A stretch of 64,000 nucleotides of DNA from Otis tarda (lineage: Eukaryota > Chordata > Aves > Otidiformes > Otididae). The notes under the pieces are model-generated. The model made no database searches. It saw only the letters and a list, made by a program, of their open reading frames with translations, and had not been told where the DNA came from. The first letter of the stretch is position 1; each line of letters opens with the position of its first letter. The DNA is taken from contig CM048552.1 in NCBI GenBank assembly GCA_026413225.1, positions 80,825,001 to 80,889,000 on the forward strand, given 5' to 3'. This document shows, piece after piece, positions 26,601 to 37,637 of this stretch. A program made the translations under genes and the position numbers.

Positions 26601-29600
26601 CATGCTTAGACAAAATTTATCACTGTGTCAACAGTAGGCTGTAGATCACAAACTTTCTTGTATACTTTTCCAGTCTCAGCTTCAGTAAAAACCCAGGGCA
26701 TCCACAGCTCACCAGTTCTTTGGTTACTGCAATTAGAGGGCTCAGGTGGAATTAGTTTACAAGAATCCTTGTTGCAATGGAGTTACAGGTGAAATATGCA
26801 ACAAGTGTGTGTAGATAAAATAAAAAGGAAAGAGGGGGTGATTACCGACAATTGGTACAGGTATTGCTCTGCCTCAAGGCTCTGAATATATTGTTAAGAA
26901 TTTATTTCTTTCTTGGATTGCGATGTAGGGAAGATTTGTTTGTATTTAAATAAATGAATAAAGAGTTATCCAGATTTGGCAAACTACTTTCTGAGAGGTA
27001 CCACAGCTAAAGTAATGGAAGCATGTTGATAGTAACTTTGTTTCCTCTAACTTGCTAGCAGTCAGTGGATGATGCAGGAAGGCAGACTAGTCAAACTGAA
27101 AGGCTCTGAAAATATGTTGGGAGGATTGAACCTGGTGTAGAGAAGCTTTCAGAGAAGTGCAGGTGGTTTTTATAATCATGTGTAAGAGCTCCCTTTTTTG
27201 GATGCATGGGGAAAAAAGAAAAAGGGAAGGAATTGAAAGGAAGGAGCAACTTTACTAGTTTTTTGGTTTGTTTTGTGTTTGTTTTTTTTCTTTGTAAAAG
27301 GAGAAATTAATGCCTGCTTTGTTTTGGTTTTGTGAGTGTTAGAGGAAGAAGGAGAGTTTCCACACTTATTTCCACAAAATAATTGTCAAGCTGTTGACAG
27401 ATGGTCAGAATAAAGAATCATAGAATGGTTAGGGTTGGAAGGGACCTTCAAAGGTCATCTAGTCCAACCCCCCTGCAAGGAGCAGGGACATCCCCAACTA
27501 GATCAGGTTGCTCAGAGCCTCATCCAGCCTGGCCTTGAATGTTTCCAGGGATGGGGCCTCCCCCACCTTTCTGGGCAACCTGTTCCAGTGTTCTATAACT
27601 CGCATTGTAAAAAATTTTTTCCTAATTTCCAATCTAAATCTTCCCCCCTCTATTTTAAAACCATTACCCCTTGTCCTATTGCAACAGGCCCTACTAAACA
27701 GCCTTTCCCCATCTTTCTTGTAGGCCCCCTTGAGGTACTGGAAGACTGCTATAAGGTCTCCCCGGAGCCTCTTCTTCTCCAGGCTGAACAGCCCCAACTC
27801 TCTCAGCCTGTCCTCATAGGAGAGGTGCTCCAGCCCTCTGATCATCTTCATGGCCCTCCTCTGGACCTTCTCCAACTGGTCCATGTCCTTCTTGTGTTGG
27901 GGGCTCCAGAACTGGACACAGTACTCCAGGTGGGGCCTCACCAGGGCAGAGTAGAGGGGGAGAATCACCTCCCTCGACCTGCTGGCCACGTTCCTCTTGA
28001 TGCAGCCCAGGATGCGGTTGGCCTTCTGGGCCGCAGGGGCGCATTGCCCGCTCATGTTGACCTTCTCGTCCACCAGCACTCCCAAGTCCTTCTCCTCAGG
28101 GCTGCTCTCAATCCATTCCCCGCCCAGCCTGTATTTGTGCCTGGGATTGCCATGATCCAGGTGCAGGACCTTGCACTTGGCCTGGTTGAACTTCATGAGG
28201 TTGGCACGGGCCCACCTCTCCAGCCTGTCAAGGTCCCTCTGGATGGCATCCCTCCCTTCCAGCGTGTTGATGGCACCACACAACTTGGTGTTGTTGGCAA
28301 ACTTGCTGAGGGTGCACTCTATCCCACTGTCCATGTCGCCGACAAAGATGTTGAACAGGGCCGGGCCCAGCACAGACCCCTGAGGGACGCCACTCGTGAC
28401 CGGTCTCCACATGGACATTGAGCCGCTGACCACCACTCTCTGAGTGTGGCCATCCAGCCAACTCCTTATCCACCGAGTGGTCCATCCATCAAACCCATGC
28501 CTCTCTAGTTTAGAGAGAAGGATGTCATGCGGGACAGTGTCAAAAGCTTTGCACAAGTCCAGGTAGATGATATCTGTTGCTCGTCCCTTGTCCACCGATG
28601 CCGTCACCCTGTCATAGAATGCCAAGAGTTGAGATAAAGAAGCTGACAAAGGTGGCAGGAGTGCAAAAAGATACATTAATGACTTCAGAGTAGCTGAAGC
28701 TATTTGATTACTTGTAGAAGTGAGATACTACTGGGTAGCCTTTTGGGCTACAATAACCCCTATGAATTGGTAGTTAAAAGTAGTATTGCCTTTGAAGCTG
28801 GACTGTCTTTCCTGTCTTTTTATGTCCATGCCTTCAATGGACTTGACTATGCAAAAGCTGAGTGCACTCAGCACCTTTCAGGATTGTATTGGAATTTACC
28901 AAAACACAGTGCAGTGTTACCAGTTGATGTTTGATCTGTATTTAAACAAATAAACCCCTTTTATTTTGAAGAAAGGAACGTGATGATTTTCTTTCATACT
29001 GTAGAATGCATTCCATAGCAGATAATGCTGCCCTTGCTTTTGGCAAAAGGAATCTGTAGTGCTTGTTATTTTCGAACAGGAAAAAAAAAAAAATCTTGTT
29101 TATTTTAATAGAGGAAGTGAAGGAAGAGAGGAGGAAAAACATGATTTCATCTTCTGGTTCTTGATCCATTCTCTGTTGCCACAGGTTCAAATGAGATATA
29201 CTGTAAAGCGGAACAGCTATGGGAAGCTGTTCAGAATATTGGCAGCATATTGATGGAGTCATAGTAGTTGTTTAGTAAGACAACGTGCTGTTTCTTAAGA
29301 TCTGAATAGTGGGAGCAGTATTAATTGGGGATCTGCTTATTGTGTTCTTGGTTCAACCTGTTTGAATTATAGGTTGGCTAATGAGGCTGCCTGAATCTTA
29401 TAGATAGCTCAGTTTAGTTCTAGTCTTTGTTACTTAGAGGCGCACAAGAAGCGAGTGTGCCTTAAGACCCCAGACGGATGCATTTAGCACCTTTGTTTTG
29501 ATAAATGCAGACAGATATCAGGCACATGTTCAGTTATCTTTAAAACAGTTTGATTTTAAAACTTGAGAATTTTCACTTATTTTCTCCAAATATTTTAAAA

Positions 29601-32600
29601 CAAGATCTTTTGCTTCCTGTTTAATAGTTTTCAGGTTATTAATCATATATTTGTCTTGTATTAGCTTTTAGAATGTATTCAGTAGATACCTGACTTGCAC
29701 CATCTGGTAAGATCTGACCTTAGCTTCTTTGGACTTTTTCTGTGATTCCTTTGAAGTTATCCCCCACAATTGTGCCTGGACTGAATTAATCAATGAAAAG
29801 ATGAGATATATTAGGTAGATTGTTAAACAGCATCTCAACCAGTTGTATTTCTGCTACCTTTAAACAATTATGGTATTTTAATGCTGTAACATCTTTCTAA
29901 ACCTGAATGTATATTTATGGTCTGAAGTGGTTTTTAAAGAGCAAGAGTTTGCTGCCATCAAGTGGTTAAAAAGATCATAAACTGATTTATTCACACAACT
30001 GGAATTAATAGTTTATTACTAAAAAGTAAAGTTCTGTTATGAGTTGAAAGCAGGAAGCAGAAACAAGCCAGAAGTTTATTTTCCACTAAGGAAAAACATT
30101 GTCATTATAGAAGGAAGGAATCCAAAGAAGATAGGGAGTAGGAAGTAACTTACAATTGTTTTAAACTAGTCAAGACTACAAAAAGGTGCTGCAATTTTTC
30201 TTGCTCCAATTCCACATGATTTTCACATACACAAGTGCAAGATGATGGAGAGTGGAAGATATCATTCTACATTACACAGCTCATATCTTAAAAGATTAGT
30301 GAAAAGTTGCCCTTGTATTTTCTATTCTCCAGTGTATTTCTTAAAGTAAAAGTTCTAATCTGACATACTACGAATAACAGTAGAGTAATGCTGCACACAC
30401 TTTTGAACTCTTACTTTTCCTAGTGGTGTAGTTACAGGAGTCTGATAAAAAAGATTCAAGAATTAAAAAGAACACTAAGGAAGAAGGAATACAGAAGTAG
30501 GTATAAGTAGAAAGTGGCTACTGAAGATGTACAATAACAGCCAAAGGGTCTTCTGGGTGCATTTCTCTGTATTGTGCTTGCATTGTAGATGTTAATAGAA
30601 CTTGAAAAGAAATGACAGGTAAGTTGAAGCAGGAGGATGAGGGAAGGAAAAAAACTGAAGAATGGACAAAGTGACATTAGAGGTTTAACTAAAATTTATA
30701 TATGAATCCCAAAGCTGTGTAGTTTGAATGAATTGGAGGAAAGTGTCTGGCATTGCTTTTGCATTCCTTTTTAAGTACAGCATTCAACTGCAAGGTATTG
30801 ATTGGGTGGGAAATCTGTGTATGCATGCAGCTGAATTTGAATTTTTACATACATTGGTAAAAATACATGTAACTAGTGATAATCCCAAAATCCACTGTAT
30901 AGCTTTTCTTTAGACTTCAGTTAGCACTCAAATTGTGGTGTTTTTTTAACTACAGTCATTTTCAGTCATTACAGGTAAGCATAATTTTATCACTTCGGGT
31001 TGTGCCAGTAGAACTTAGAATTTTGCAGTTTTTGTAGTAGGAGTTTACCTTGTAATTCAGCCTAAAATACGTGAAGGATATGAGCCAACCTTTGAAACTT
31101 AAGCAGGTCTCTGACTACTTAGATTTCAAAAGTGTATTTTAGCTTTATGTTCGAACACTCAAGATGTTATGACACATAGGTTGTAGGATTAAAATGGGAG
31201 GTGGAGGGAGACACTCGTTAAGTCTTATTGAAACTCTCTCTCTGGGCAGAAAAAAATTTCAAGATTAATTGAACAAAAGGAGGGCAATAGCCTAGTGATT
31301 AGAGCGTGTACTTGGGAGAGAGAGATTTAGATCTCTGGGCACCATTTAGTATAACTGAAAAGTGCTTAGTGTTAAGCTCCTGACTGAGGTCTTAGAATAA
31401 TGAAGTGTGATATAATTGTGCCCTTCCTACAATAGTCTTTCTCAGTATGTCATTATATACGGTTTAAGTAATACAAGTGGAGCCTGAACTAAGAGTGATC
31501 TCTAAATGCTGTAATATATACTTGTTTTGAAGTATGTATTACATTCCATTGTGCGTTCACCAGTGCTCAAAATTGAACAACTTGAAAGAGTCTTCATCAT
31601 TAGTGTGAGTCAGAAAAGATAAAGCTAAATGGCATAGTAGATGTTAAATTTTATAACTTTCTCTGAAGATCTGAATTCAAACATTTAAACTCAAAGAAAA
31701 GAGTGTTGCTGATAAGATACATGTATTGCAGTGAAAGGAGGTTTAACTTTTTTGTACGTCTTGCTTGGAACCACAACGGATGAACATTCAAGCAAAAGGT
31801 TGAATTAAAAATTGCCTTTGTACTATTTCAGACTGGACTAGGCTTTTTGCAATACCTTGTGTTTAAGCCCCATATTTCTAGCTGTTGGAGAAACAAGGCT
31901 CCTTTTTTTATGCATAAATATTATTTTTACAGCTGTTTAATTTTTAGTTTAAATGTTGGAGCGAAAGGAGGTCATATGGGACATAGATATGAACAGAAAA
32001 TCTTCAAAGATTTGAACCTTTAATATCACTGATCTTTCCTGGTGAGATCAGAATCTTATCTGATCAGCATTCAGAAAACAAACTGAGTTAGATTAATACC
32101 TTTCAAATGACCCTTTCAGAAGATTTTCCAGAAAATACATGCAGCTACTTCAGCCCAGAGAAATTAGATGTTGGTCTCATTTTTGAAAGAGGAGATCTAA
32201 ATGATGGTGACTGCTGAGGACTCTTAAGTTAGTGACAGAAACAGAGATTAAGCCCATATTATTAAGAATGAGAGCACTTCTTACACCCAGTATAACTTTT
32301 TGAGGCAAAATTCTGTTTTTCTTCTCTACTTGTTCTCCTTTTCTGTTTTACATTTGTACTTTACTGGTGGAACGTTTAGTCTTCAGTGTTTCTCCTGATT
32401 TTTTTTTTTTTTTCTTGATGCTCTAGAGGTCTTATCTGCCCTGTGCCATTGTTGCGTCCTAGAAAATAACATGCTGGTTATTCAGAAAATGTACTCTAAT
32501 CTATTCTGCACCACCAAGCAATTAAAATATTTTGTATCCAGTCTTATCAGAAACAAATACGTTTTGCCTATTTACAGATTTATGTTGCTATTTCTTTTTA

Positions 32601-35600
32601 GGTTGCTAACTAAATGGTACAGTTCAAAGGTATAATATGTCCAAAGAGATAAGTATGTAATTGTTTTGACAACTCCTCTTTGGCTTGAAGGTACTCAATA
32701 ATTTGGAAAATGCTAGCATAGCTGTCACTTACTACCTGAAAATCTATAATTATTGTACCACACAGAATATCTTTTATATCAGTGCAGTACTAGGAAATAG
32801 GTGTATTTATATACAGAATTTGAAGCTTGACTTGCAACTTAAAGAACTTCCTTCCCTTCAAAAAAAGTTCCACTGAAATACTTGGTCTTTGCTAAACGGG
32901 ATTAAATTTTTAACTGTTAAACGGGATTAAATTTTTAACTGTTCAAACCATTGGCAAGTACATTGACTAATGTGAGTCATGTTTTTAATTACCTTGATGA
33001 TTTTTTTGCGAGTCACTTACAAATTTTAGCTAGAATGTCTTCCCCAAAAGAAACACCAGAGAACTGATAATTCTAATCTTCCATATCGCTGTGACAGCAA
33101 AATTATGAAACTTAAACTGGCAGAAAAAAAAAAATAAGAAAAATTATAATGAAATGCCTGCTTAAGTGATAAAAAATGCTTTCCTTTCTTCTACACTTAA
33201 AGGTACAATATATATTGAAGCTTTTTGTTAATGATTTCTATGTAAAAAGCAATTTCATTGGCCAGAGAAGTATTTTTAGTATTGATACTGTGTCAGCACT
33301 TCAGATTAAGCACTGTGAAGGCTTGTCAACCTCCCAAAATACTGCCTTAAATGGTAGCATAAAATATTTGCTTAGAAACAAATCCTTATTCTGTTTGACA
33401 TTTAAAAAATAATTCTTTGTATTTGCATTAGGAGGTGCCTCTTCTTTAGTAATAGGTTTATATCATTTGACTTTATATGAGAAGTTTTCTGGTTGTTTGG
33501 GGTTTTTTTGGTTGTTTTTTGTTTGTTTGTTTTTTGTTTGTTGTTTTTTTTTACACAATTCTTATTGGACAGTGGATGTTTTTGTAAGAGGAACAGCTGA
33601 AATTGTCAGCTGAGTGCATCTTCAGCCAGGCAGGTTAATACTCGGTGAGATTCTGTCTTATGTGTGACAGAGTGAAGCAATCATTTTCAGTGAACTCATT
33701 GAAGAAATAACATACCTTCTTGAGTTTTAACCTTGTTCATTAAGTGAGGATTCTGGAAAAATGTTACACAATGCCACACTTGCATTCCAGTTTTCACAGT
33801 TTTCTTCTCATTTGTAAGACTCTTATTGAGGTGTTTACTAACATTTTAAATTTGCGGAGGACAAAAATAATCAACTAACAAAACTCTGAGTGAGGAAGAC
33901 CTCATTCTTTCATTAATTTTCTTCATAATACTTTAAACTGAGACTACAAGGCTTTCAACATTTCCACTATTGAGAGTTCTTGGGTGCTTATCTACCTAGA
34001 GTACTTTCAGGTGAAAATATAATTCCAGGTTCACTTCTTCTCTTGCAATAAATCTGGTTGGAAAGGAGGTATTTTAAGTTTCACTCAATACAGTTAGTTT
34101 GCGAAAATCTGGTTTCTAATCAGTTTCCTGTTTGTGATGTATGTCTGGATCTGTGTAAAGTAGGATAACTTTTCATTTTGAGGCATGGCCACCAACATTG
34201 CAGCAATAGATACTGGCTCCTTGTAGCCAGGCTGAGGAATGGATTTTGAAATCTCCCTCTACTGTCAAATACCTTCCTGCCTCTCCCTCCCCAAAAGTCA
34301 GATTTTATTTTAAAATCCATTTTGACACACTGTTCTGCTGGGAAGGCTTCCAAAAAAAGAAATACTTAACAGTTTCTTTGCCCCACTTCAAAGTCTTTTT
34401 GCTCTGTATTGCTCAAAAGAGACAGGGAAATCTTGATCTGTTTATCAGTGTGCATCTCCAAAATCCTGTAAGTTAATGTGTGCAGAGAAGGATTGTCCTG
34501 AAGAGATAAAAGTAATAACTGTAATTAGTTCTTGTTGTCTCTGCTGTGACTTAAAGGTGTTTAAAACCCTCACAGTGATCTTTTGTTTGAACTTCAAACA
34601 GGAATTTGGTCCAGGGAGTGACCAAGGGTGATATTCCCTTACTCTCGAGAAATCCTATACCTGTGAGAGAAGCATTTGCTTTAAAATTCTTCTGGAGTTT
34701 AGGAGGAAAAAAAAAGTCTTGGATAGCCATTATGCAGATAAACAAGGGATATGTAAAACAAGATGATGTCATTAATTTAAAACTACATAAATCTCCACAT
34801 TGAATTGCAGTATTTTTCAAATATACAAGGAATACTTTACTATATCCACTCGTTCCACTACTGTTTTAGCAATACAGGCTACAGCATGTCCTTTCTTCCC
34901 CCTCTCTAGAAATTGAATGAGGTTCTTTTACTTCTGTGTTTCACTGTGTCTAGGTTTTAGTGTCAGTCATATGACCCTTTTAGCAATGTTAATCACTGTT
35001 TCTGACTAAACATTTGGACTCAGATTTAAAAGACAAGGGATTCCATTTACCAGGTGCAGGATGCAGCATTTGTTAAAGTATTTTTAAATTTAGATAGATG
35101 GACCCAAGCACACAGATTTGTAGGCGGAAAAAAAAATCTTGGGTCTTAAAGACTATTAAATATTGTGGTTCGACTGCAGCAGCCTTGTTGACTAGAAGAC
35201 AGAATACTTTGATAAGCAGATGAAAAACAACAACACACACCCCCCAGAAAAACCCTTCCAAGAACTCAAAACAGAAAAAACCCCAGCCCTCTCATAATTG
35301 CCAGGTTTCTACATAGGTAAAAGTTTGCTGAAGAGCCTTTTCTAGCAAGGGTTTTTTTTAAAAAAATCCATATGATATAAACGCTTTACTATAACTTCTT
35401 TTTTAACTTAACTGCCAGAGAAATATAAGTTTTATTTAGACATTATTTCTACAGTAATCGTAAGAAAAACATGGCTGCCAAAACCACTTCAAGTTGTGAT
35501 TCTTACGTAGCTTAAATAATATAAGGATACTATGTATTATTTACATCAGTAAAGTACTGAATAATTATAAATATACAAATAAATGTACAATCTACAGTAT

Positions 35601-36739
35601 ATAAAAATACATATAGCTACAAAGCATATATAATTGCAAAAGTACAGTAAAACTGAAATATACAAAAATAGCAGGTTATAATGTTCAAAATAGTCCTTAA
35701 ACAGCCGGTGAAGCTAGAGGAAGGCCTGCTGAATCAGAGAAATGTTCAAAGACAAAATTTATAAAGAACAACTGCAGAAGCCAAGTATTTACAAGCACTG
35801 GGATGATGTCTTCTGTCTGTGTTCAACTTTTGATCCTGTCTAACCTTCAGCACCAATTAGGTAAAAATTAGCATCTTGTGGATAGAAATTCTTTTGGGGA
35901 GCAATTTGTTTTACAGGAAGAGGAAATTGATTAATTGGTGGTGCTTTCCTTATAAGTCAGAACTAAAATTTCCCAAATGGTGAAAGATTGCTGACTGTCA
36001 TCATAAATTACTTGCTATGAGCTGTTTCATGTTGTGTCTTACACCCAATGTAAACACACCAAAATCATATGCTAGGGACATAATAGCTAGGTGGCTACTT
36101 CCAAAGCTTATGCATTTAGGGTTATTTAAAATTATTACTTTTACAAAGTTTTTTGTTATTCATTATGTATAGTCCATAAGCTTTTTTTCCTGTTCTGACT
36201 TATATATTATATCTGCCAGATACATAAAGAACTTGATAAGAGAGAAACTCAATCTACACAGAAAAATTATGGCATACAGGCACCTTTTAAACTCTGTTTG
36301 AGGCTTGAGTTACAAGTTTTGTACTTTAGAGGAAGGGAAGTATCTTTCACAACAAAAGTAATTTTTAAAGTTAAACAGTTTGAAAGATAAGTTTCTTTCA
36401 ACTATTGTAGCTCTGTTTCAGTCTTGAGTAGTTATTAAGACAATGTATATTTTCTTTCAGAAAACTGAGATGTGGGAAAGCGAGAAGACTGAGGAAGACA
36501 TGGAGGAGTATATATGGGAAAATAGTTGCTCTCAGAAAAATGCCTTGGATACCCTACTTCGAATAAAAGCTTCAGAGAATGTCAGTAATGTAACTAAGGA
36601 GGAGCTTCTTGCAACTGAAGTAGTTCAGAATTACAGAAACTCTGTAATTGCACTTAAAAATGAAGGTGAAACAGAAAAGAACATGTCTCAGTATAAGGAA
36701 TCCGTGAAGAAACTATTGAATATACAAGCAGTGCCATGA
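11489..36739 (+). CDS. MRPS35: MRPS35, mitochondrial small ribosomal subunit protein mS35 (8 coding exons, complete)
   Basis: Spliced coding sequence joins 11489-11642, 13646-13686, 14411-14578, 15013-15073, 17925-18064, 22027-22136, 23823-23892 and 36461-36739. All introns are GT-AG and phases fit throughout, giving 340 residues plus stop (human protein about 323). The product is a structural protein of the mitochondrial 28S ribosomal subunit. The N-terminus (Arg, Ala, Ser, Gly; few acids) suits a mitochondrial targeting peptide. Conserved landmarks recalled from the human protein include [49 protein letters not shown]-like (here [18 protein letters not shown]), [25 protein letters not shown] and [11 protein letters not shown] near the C-terminus. 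The start ATG lies in AAGATGG, a good Kozak context, inside a CpG island. The gene faces MANSC4 tail to tail. The C-terminal tail (NIQAVP) is slightly longer than in human. Identification rests on remembered family sequence and consistent splicing, not on a database search. Confidence 0.97.
11643..13645 (+). other. MRPS35: MRPS35 intron 1
   Basis: Two kilobases, GC-rich for the first 150 nt, then AT-rich with an A-run near 12629-12649. No element recognised. Confidence 0.85.
13646..13686 (+). CDS. MRPS35: MRPS35 coding exon 2 (41-nt small exon)
   Basis: A small exon behind the pyrimidine tract TTTCTTTTTCTTTTCAG, with donor TCA|GTAAGT. It encodes [14 protein letters not shown] and connects phase 1 to phase 0, which is what the flanking exons need. 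The sequence itself is poorly conserved. Confidence 0.82.
14411..14578 (+). CDS. MRPS35: MRPS35 coding exon 3
   Basis: 56 codons starting [15 protein letters not shown] and ending EGNLELVK, before donor AAG|GTAAGT. This is the first strongly conserved block of mS35 ([16 protein letters not shown]). Confidence 0.97.
15013..15073 (+). CDS. MRPS35: MRPS35 coding exon 4
   Basis: Encodes [20 protein letters not shown] plus one base. The acceptor is TGTTTCAG and the donor AAAG|GTGAGA. Intron 3 before it is only 434 nt. Confidence 0.96.
15600..17715 (+). mobile_element. Ancient near full-span CR1 LINE in MRPS35 intron 4
   Basis: Consecutive landmarks of a CR1 occur in order on the plus strand. Around 15720 is the ORF2 start area (GTATACAAATGCATGCAGCA). 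At 15950-16190 are endonuclease-domain remnants ([15 protein letters not shown]-like in mixed frames). At 16150-16270 is [15 protein letters not shown] then EFKI.REV. At 16760-16880 is RT upstream sequence ([11 protein letters not shown]-like). At 17240-17440 is [20 protein letters not shown] and [20 protein letters not shown]. The tail is at about 17690-17708. Many stops and indels show it is old and dead. The start is uncertain by about 150 nt. Confidence 0.75.
17925..18064 (+). CDS. MRPS35: MRPS35 coding exon 5
   Basis: Encodes [20 protein letters not shown] and then [20 protein letters not shown], ending ARVVTLR. The acceptor is TTATACAG and the donor AGA|GTAAGT. The CR1 relic of intron 4 ends about 210 nt upstream of this acceptor. 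Confidence 0.97.
18504..18762 (-). mobile_element. Old antisense CR1 3' fragment in MRPS35 intron 5
   Basis: Begins GATCATAGGATCATGGG, the reversed CR1 tail, then GTTAGAAGGGAGCTCAGGAG and TTGGGTCTTGAAAAACCTTC with GGAGATTGCCCAGTCTCTC. These are the standard antisense 3' end of older CR1 subfamilies. Divergence is high, and the part after 18680 is recognisable only in patches. Confidence 0.6.
19795..19829. repeat. Perfect 15-bp inverted repeat, 5-nt loop
   Basis: The arms AGTTGTATCATGCTG and CAGCATGATACAACT are exact reverse complements around AAAGA. This is a single-locus structure in MRPS35 intron 5 with no surrounding transposon recognised. Confidence 0.9.
20229..20450 (+). repeat. Diverged direct duplication, period 114 nt
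   Basis: Anchors recur at a fixed 114-nt spacing: GGTCTGGTAATAGTAAC (20241) with GGTCTGGTGACAGTAAC (20355), and AGTTCATAATGATA (20292) with AGTCCATAACGATG (20406). GAAGTCAA recurs with a further indel (20316 and 20441). The copies are clearly old. Confidence 0.65.
22027..22136 (+). CDS. MRPS35: MRPS35 coding exon 6
   Basis: Encodes [20 protein letters not shown] followed by [16 protein letters not shown], ending phase 2 at ACAG|GTATGG. The acceptor TGTACTTGAAG has a modest pyrimidine tract; a T-rich stretch lies just upstream. Confidence 0.97.
22137..23822 (+). other. MRPS35: MRPS35 intron 6
   Basis: AT-rich intron of 1.7 kb. No repeat or coding signal recognised. Confidence 0.85.
23823..23892 (+). 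CDS. MRPS35: MRPS35 coding exon 7
   Basis: Encodes [20 protein letters not shown] then HESW, between acceptor AATTTTCAG and donor TGG|GTAAGC. The human counterpart has [13 protein letters not shown], so this is a clear match. The first Arg codon is split over intron 6. Confidence 0.97.
27414..28628 (-). mobile_element. CR1 LINE, 5'-truncated, with a 392-codon uninterrupted ORF2 remnant
   Basis: Read on the minus strand, the frame 28676-27498 encodes most of the RT fingers/palm and the whole C-terminal region: motif A (YLDLCKAFD, residues 38-46), motif B ([11 protein letters not shown]), then motif C and the region ending [13 protein letters not shown]. The first roughly 16 codons are non-CR1 flank. 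Motif C reads FANN where active CR1 has FADD (codons 28295-28290). No stop interrupts it, so the copy is relatively young. The 3' tail (AACCATTCTATGATTCTTT) lies at 27414-27432. Endonuclease and ORF1 are absent. It is antisense to MRPS35. Confidence 0.93.
31280..31385 (+). mobile_element. MIR-like tRNA-derived SINE relic (candidate)
   Basis: AATAGCCTAGTGATTAGAGC resembles a tRNA A box as found in MIR/CORE-SINE heads (TRGCNNAGTGGTTAGAGC), followed by a degraded B-box-like GATTTAGATCTCT about 35 nt later and AAAGTGCTTAG-like sequence after it. Old and poorly preserved. Confidence 0.4.
32893..32942 (+). repeat. Exact 25-bp tandem duplication
   Basis: Two adjacent identical 25-nt copies (starting TAAACGGGATTAAA, ending TTAACTGT). 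Perfect identity in otherwise diverged intron sequence suggests a recent slippage event. Confidence 0.95.
33492..33552 (+). repeat. T/G-rich low-complexity tract
   Basis: Mixed GTTT and GTTTTT units within MRPS35 intron 7. Confidence 0.8.
36461..36739 (+). CDS. MRPS35: MRPS35 coding exon 8 (terminal)
   Basis: Starts at [20 protein letters not shown] behind acceptor TTTCTTTCAG and ends NIQAVP-stop (TGA 36737-36739). The segment is acidic and helical, as in other mS35 C-termini. It follows a 12.6-kb intron, the largest in the gene. Confidence 0.97.
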   Translation, partial: KTEMWESEKTEEDMEEYIWENSCSQKNALDTLLRIKASENVSNVTKEELLATEVVQNYRNSVIALKNEGETEKNMSQYKESVKKLLNIQAVP

Positions 36740-36947
36740 GAGTAGACTCCGCAGGTACATCTGATTATTACAGAAATATTAAACCACTATGTTAATATTT
36801 CTATATGATATGGATGTATAATTATTCAGAACCTTAACTAGAAGTATGAAACTTGATGCTGAGTTAATTTCAATAGTAATCAAATTTTTCTTTACTGATA
36901 GATTTTCTTGTAAACGTAATTATCCTGTATATGAAACTTGTTCTTTG

Positions 36948-36953
36948 AATAAA
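36948..36953 (+). terminator. MRPS35: MRPS35 polyadenylation signal AATAAA
   Basis: The hexamer AATAAA lies 209 nt after the stop codon and is followed within about 50 nt by TG/T-rich sequence (GTGTCTTGAACATTC, TTCTGTGCTTTGTT). It is the first canonical signal in the 3' UTR, so the likely cleavage site is near 36970. Confidence 0.75.
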
Positions 36954-37009
36954 ATATGTTTTGAGTCATACTGGTGTCTTGAACATTCTATTCTGTGCTT
37001 TGTTAGCTT

Positions 37010-37130
37010 GGAAGATCCTGGTTCAGTTCTCTGCTTAAAGTTAAGACCGCTAAACTTTGGAAGTGCTTTTCAAATGTCACTTGTTTTTCTCTATCTGTAC
37101 TCCCTGTCTGTAAAATAAATATAATATTGG
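37010..37130 (+). mobile_element. MIR-like SINE 3' end (candidate)
   Basis: GATCCTGGTTCAGTTCTCTGC followed by CTCTATCTGTACTCCCTGTC and TGTAAAATAAATATAATATT echoes the MIR 3' half (CAGTTTCC..ATCTGTAAAATGGGGATAATA). Just downstream of the MRPS35 poly(A) site and directly before a CR1 copy. Confidence 0.35.
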
Positions 37131-37132
37131 CT

Positions 37133-37637
37133 AAGCTTTGGAGCCCCCAGCATAAGAAGGTCATGGACCTGTTGGAGGGAGTCCTGAGGAGGGTGGTGAA
37201 GATGATCTGAGGGCTGGAGCACCTCTCCTATGGCGACAGGCTGAGAGAGTTGGGGCTGTTCGGCCTGGAGAAGAGAAGGCTCTGGGGAAACCTTATAGCA
37301 GCCTTCCAGTACCTCAAGGGGACCTACAAGAAAACTGAGGAGGGACTTTTGACAAGGGCATGTAATATAGTGATAGGACACAAGGGGTAATGGCTTTAAA
37401 CTGGAGGAGAGTAGATTTAGATTGGATATAAGGAAGAAATTCTTTATTGTGAGGGGAGTGAGGCACTGGAACAGGTTGCCCAGAGAAGGGGATGACCCAT
37501 CCCTGGAAGTGTTCAAGGCCAGGTTGAATGGGGCTTTGAGCAATCTGGTCTAGTGGAACATGTCCCTGCCAGGGCAGTGAGGTTGAAACTATATGATTTT
37601 TAAGGTCCCTTCCAACCAAAACCGCTATGATTCTAAA
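37133..37637 (+). mobile_element. CR1 LINE 3' fragment
   Basis: Starts at CTTTGGAGCCCCCAGCATAA (5' truncated) and includes GGGCTGGAGCACCTCTCCTA, GAGAAGAGAAGGCTCTGGGG and AGGCACTGGAACAGGTTGCC. It ends in the CR1 tail CCGCTATGATTCTAA. Moderately diverged, no open frame of note. Confidence 0.93.

Larger units (their letters stand above)
23893..36460 (+). other. MRPS35: MRPS35 intron 7 (12.6 kb)
   Basis: The largest intron. Contains the antisense CR1 at 27414-28628, a MIR-like SINE candidate near 31280, an exact 25-bp tandem duplication at 32893-32942 and T/G-rich low complexity at 33492-33552. No nested gene is supported; all other open frames are short and unrecognised. Confidence 0.85.

Noticed and set aside
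27435-28421. 328-codon plus-strand open frame in MRPS35 intron 7
   Set aside because: Exact antisense shadow of the CR1 ORF2 remnant on the minus strand.
36443-36460. Possible earlier start of the last MRPS35 exon (in-frame ATG at 36443)
   Set aside because: Positions 36449-36460 are the pyrimidine tract and AG of the acceptor; splicing at 36461 restores the conserved frame and protein.
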